5,657 bases of DNA from JBFMAE01 sp040756085 (GTDB lineage Bacteria; Desulfobacterota; BSN033; UBA1163), in contig JBFMAE010000076.1 in NCBI GenBank assembly GCA_040756085.1, positions 1-5,657 of the forward strand. Reading direction: 5' to 3'. The position numbers and the translations under genes were made by a program. This document shows positions 5,451 through 5,657 of the stretch, one piece after another; the stretch's first letter is position 1; every line of letters starts with the position of its first letter. The notes beneath the pieces are model-generated. The model was not told where the DNA came from and ran no database searches. It saw only the letters and a list, made by a program, of their open reading frames with translations.

Positions 5451-5498
5451 AAGCCCGTCCTGCCTGCACTTTCTACGCAGGCACAGGCAGGAGGGCTT
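5451..5498. repeat. Inverted repeat with two competing hairpins
   Basis: The outer arms AAGCCCGTCCTGCCTG (5451-5466) and CAGGCAGGAGGGCTT (5484-5498) pair over 15 bp with one bulged G. Inside, TGCCTGC (5461-5467) can instead pair with GCAGGCA (5477-5483) around a 9-nt loop, and the two folds exclude each other. The GC-rich CCTGCC units look like a dispersed palindromic repeat (REP-like), which would suit a genome carrying REP-associated transposases. It could also be an extra transcript-end stem after the partial gene at 5551. It has no T run of its own. Confidence 0.6.
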
Positions 5499-5550
5499 CA
5501 TATTCTTAAGGCTGAGCAATGATTCGTTTATTTGCAACTGTTTAGCCATC

Positions 5551-5657
5551 TTAAGCAGCTATAGATAGTTGCGCTTCACTTTGTTCGAATAAAGTTGGTA
5601 AGGTGCCAGTTCTGCAGTAATCTTTAAGTGCCTTCTCGATTATGATAATAGCATCCT
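5551..5657 (-). CDS. C-terminal end of an unrecognised protein, cut by the window edge
   Basis: The minus-strand frame is open from the window edge for 34 codons. It starts DAIIIIEKALKDYCRTGTL, contains LPTLFEQSEAQL, and ends in TAA at 5551-5553. Amino-acid composition is protein-like: an amphipathic helix, a turn with Gly-Thr-Leu-Pro, and a second short helix. I do not recognise the family. The hairpin repeat and the rho-independent terminator downstream on the same strand (5498-5403) support a real gene ending here. The short length means chance openness cannot be excluded. A transposase or small-module tail is possible, but nothing seen proves it. Confidence 0.5.
   Translation of the reverse strand, partial: DAIIIIEKALKDYCRTGTLPTLFEQSEAQLSIAA

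Noticed and set aside
5385..5549. Minus-strand ATG frame (MAKQLQINESLL...) running through the hairpins
   Set aside because: No Shine-Dalgarno, low-quality composition, and it would be translated through a rho-independent terminator.

Overview
The window reads as bacterial chromosome of moderate GC content, with good Shine-Dalgarno sites and sigma70-type promoters. The gene families fit a Gram-negative anaerobe of the Desulfobacterota/Nitrospirota kind: an NtrC-type sigma54 regulator, a bacterial SNF2 helicase with its special N-terminal region, a short QueF, a BrnT/BrnA-like module and a REP-associated transposase tail. That placement is inference. No marker gene in the window fixes the taxon.

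Layout. Bases 1-182 hold no convincing gene, only a G-rich direct repeat. Bases 183-587 (minus) are queF, the last enzyme of preQ1 synthesis, with a clear promoter whose spacer is a palindrome. On the plus strand, 708-1039 is a toxin-antitoxin-like pair. Its toxin is reduced to the C-terminal end of a BrnT-like protein, and its antitoxin (BrnA-like) is intact and coupled through an ATGA overlap. Bases 1040-1120 (plus) carry the last 26 codons of what looks like a REP-associated tyrosine transposase. This abuts the broken 3' end of a large minus-strand SNF2 helicase gene (1142-3812). The helicase gene is damaged three ways: an in-frame TAA at 3414-3416, a one-base frameshift near 2089-2090, and loss of the C-terminal helicase half at about 1154.

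Bases 3962-5338 (minus) encode an NtrC-family response regulator. Its reading frame stops at a TGA in the middle of the DNA-recognition helix, yet family-like sequence continues in frame for 12 more codons to a TAA. A strong promoter lies just upstream. Right of that are a minus-strand rho-independent terminator (5410-5436), a hairpin-rich repeat (5451-5498), and the 3' end of an unrecognised minus-strand gene (5551 to the window edge).

Working together. The genes do not form one pathway or operon. queF and the regulator each have their own promoter and a very short leader. The main theme is decay: four of the identifiable genes are broken, apparently around a mobile-element scar. I see no convincing new multi-gene system. 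The observations most worth following are the TGA inside the regulator's recognition helix, the truncated toxin coupled to an intact antitoxin, and the transposase/helicase junction. Assembly error could explain the single-base lesions but not the truncations.
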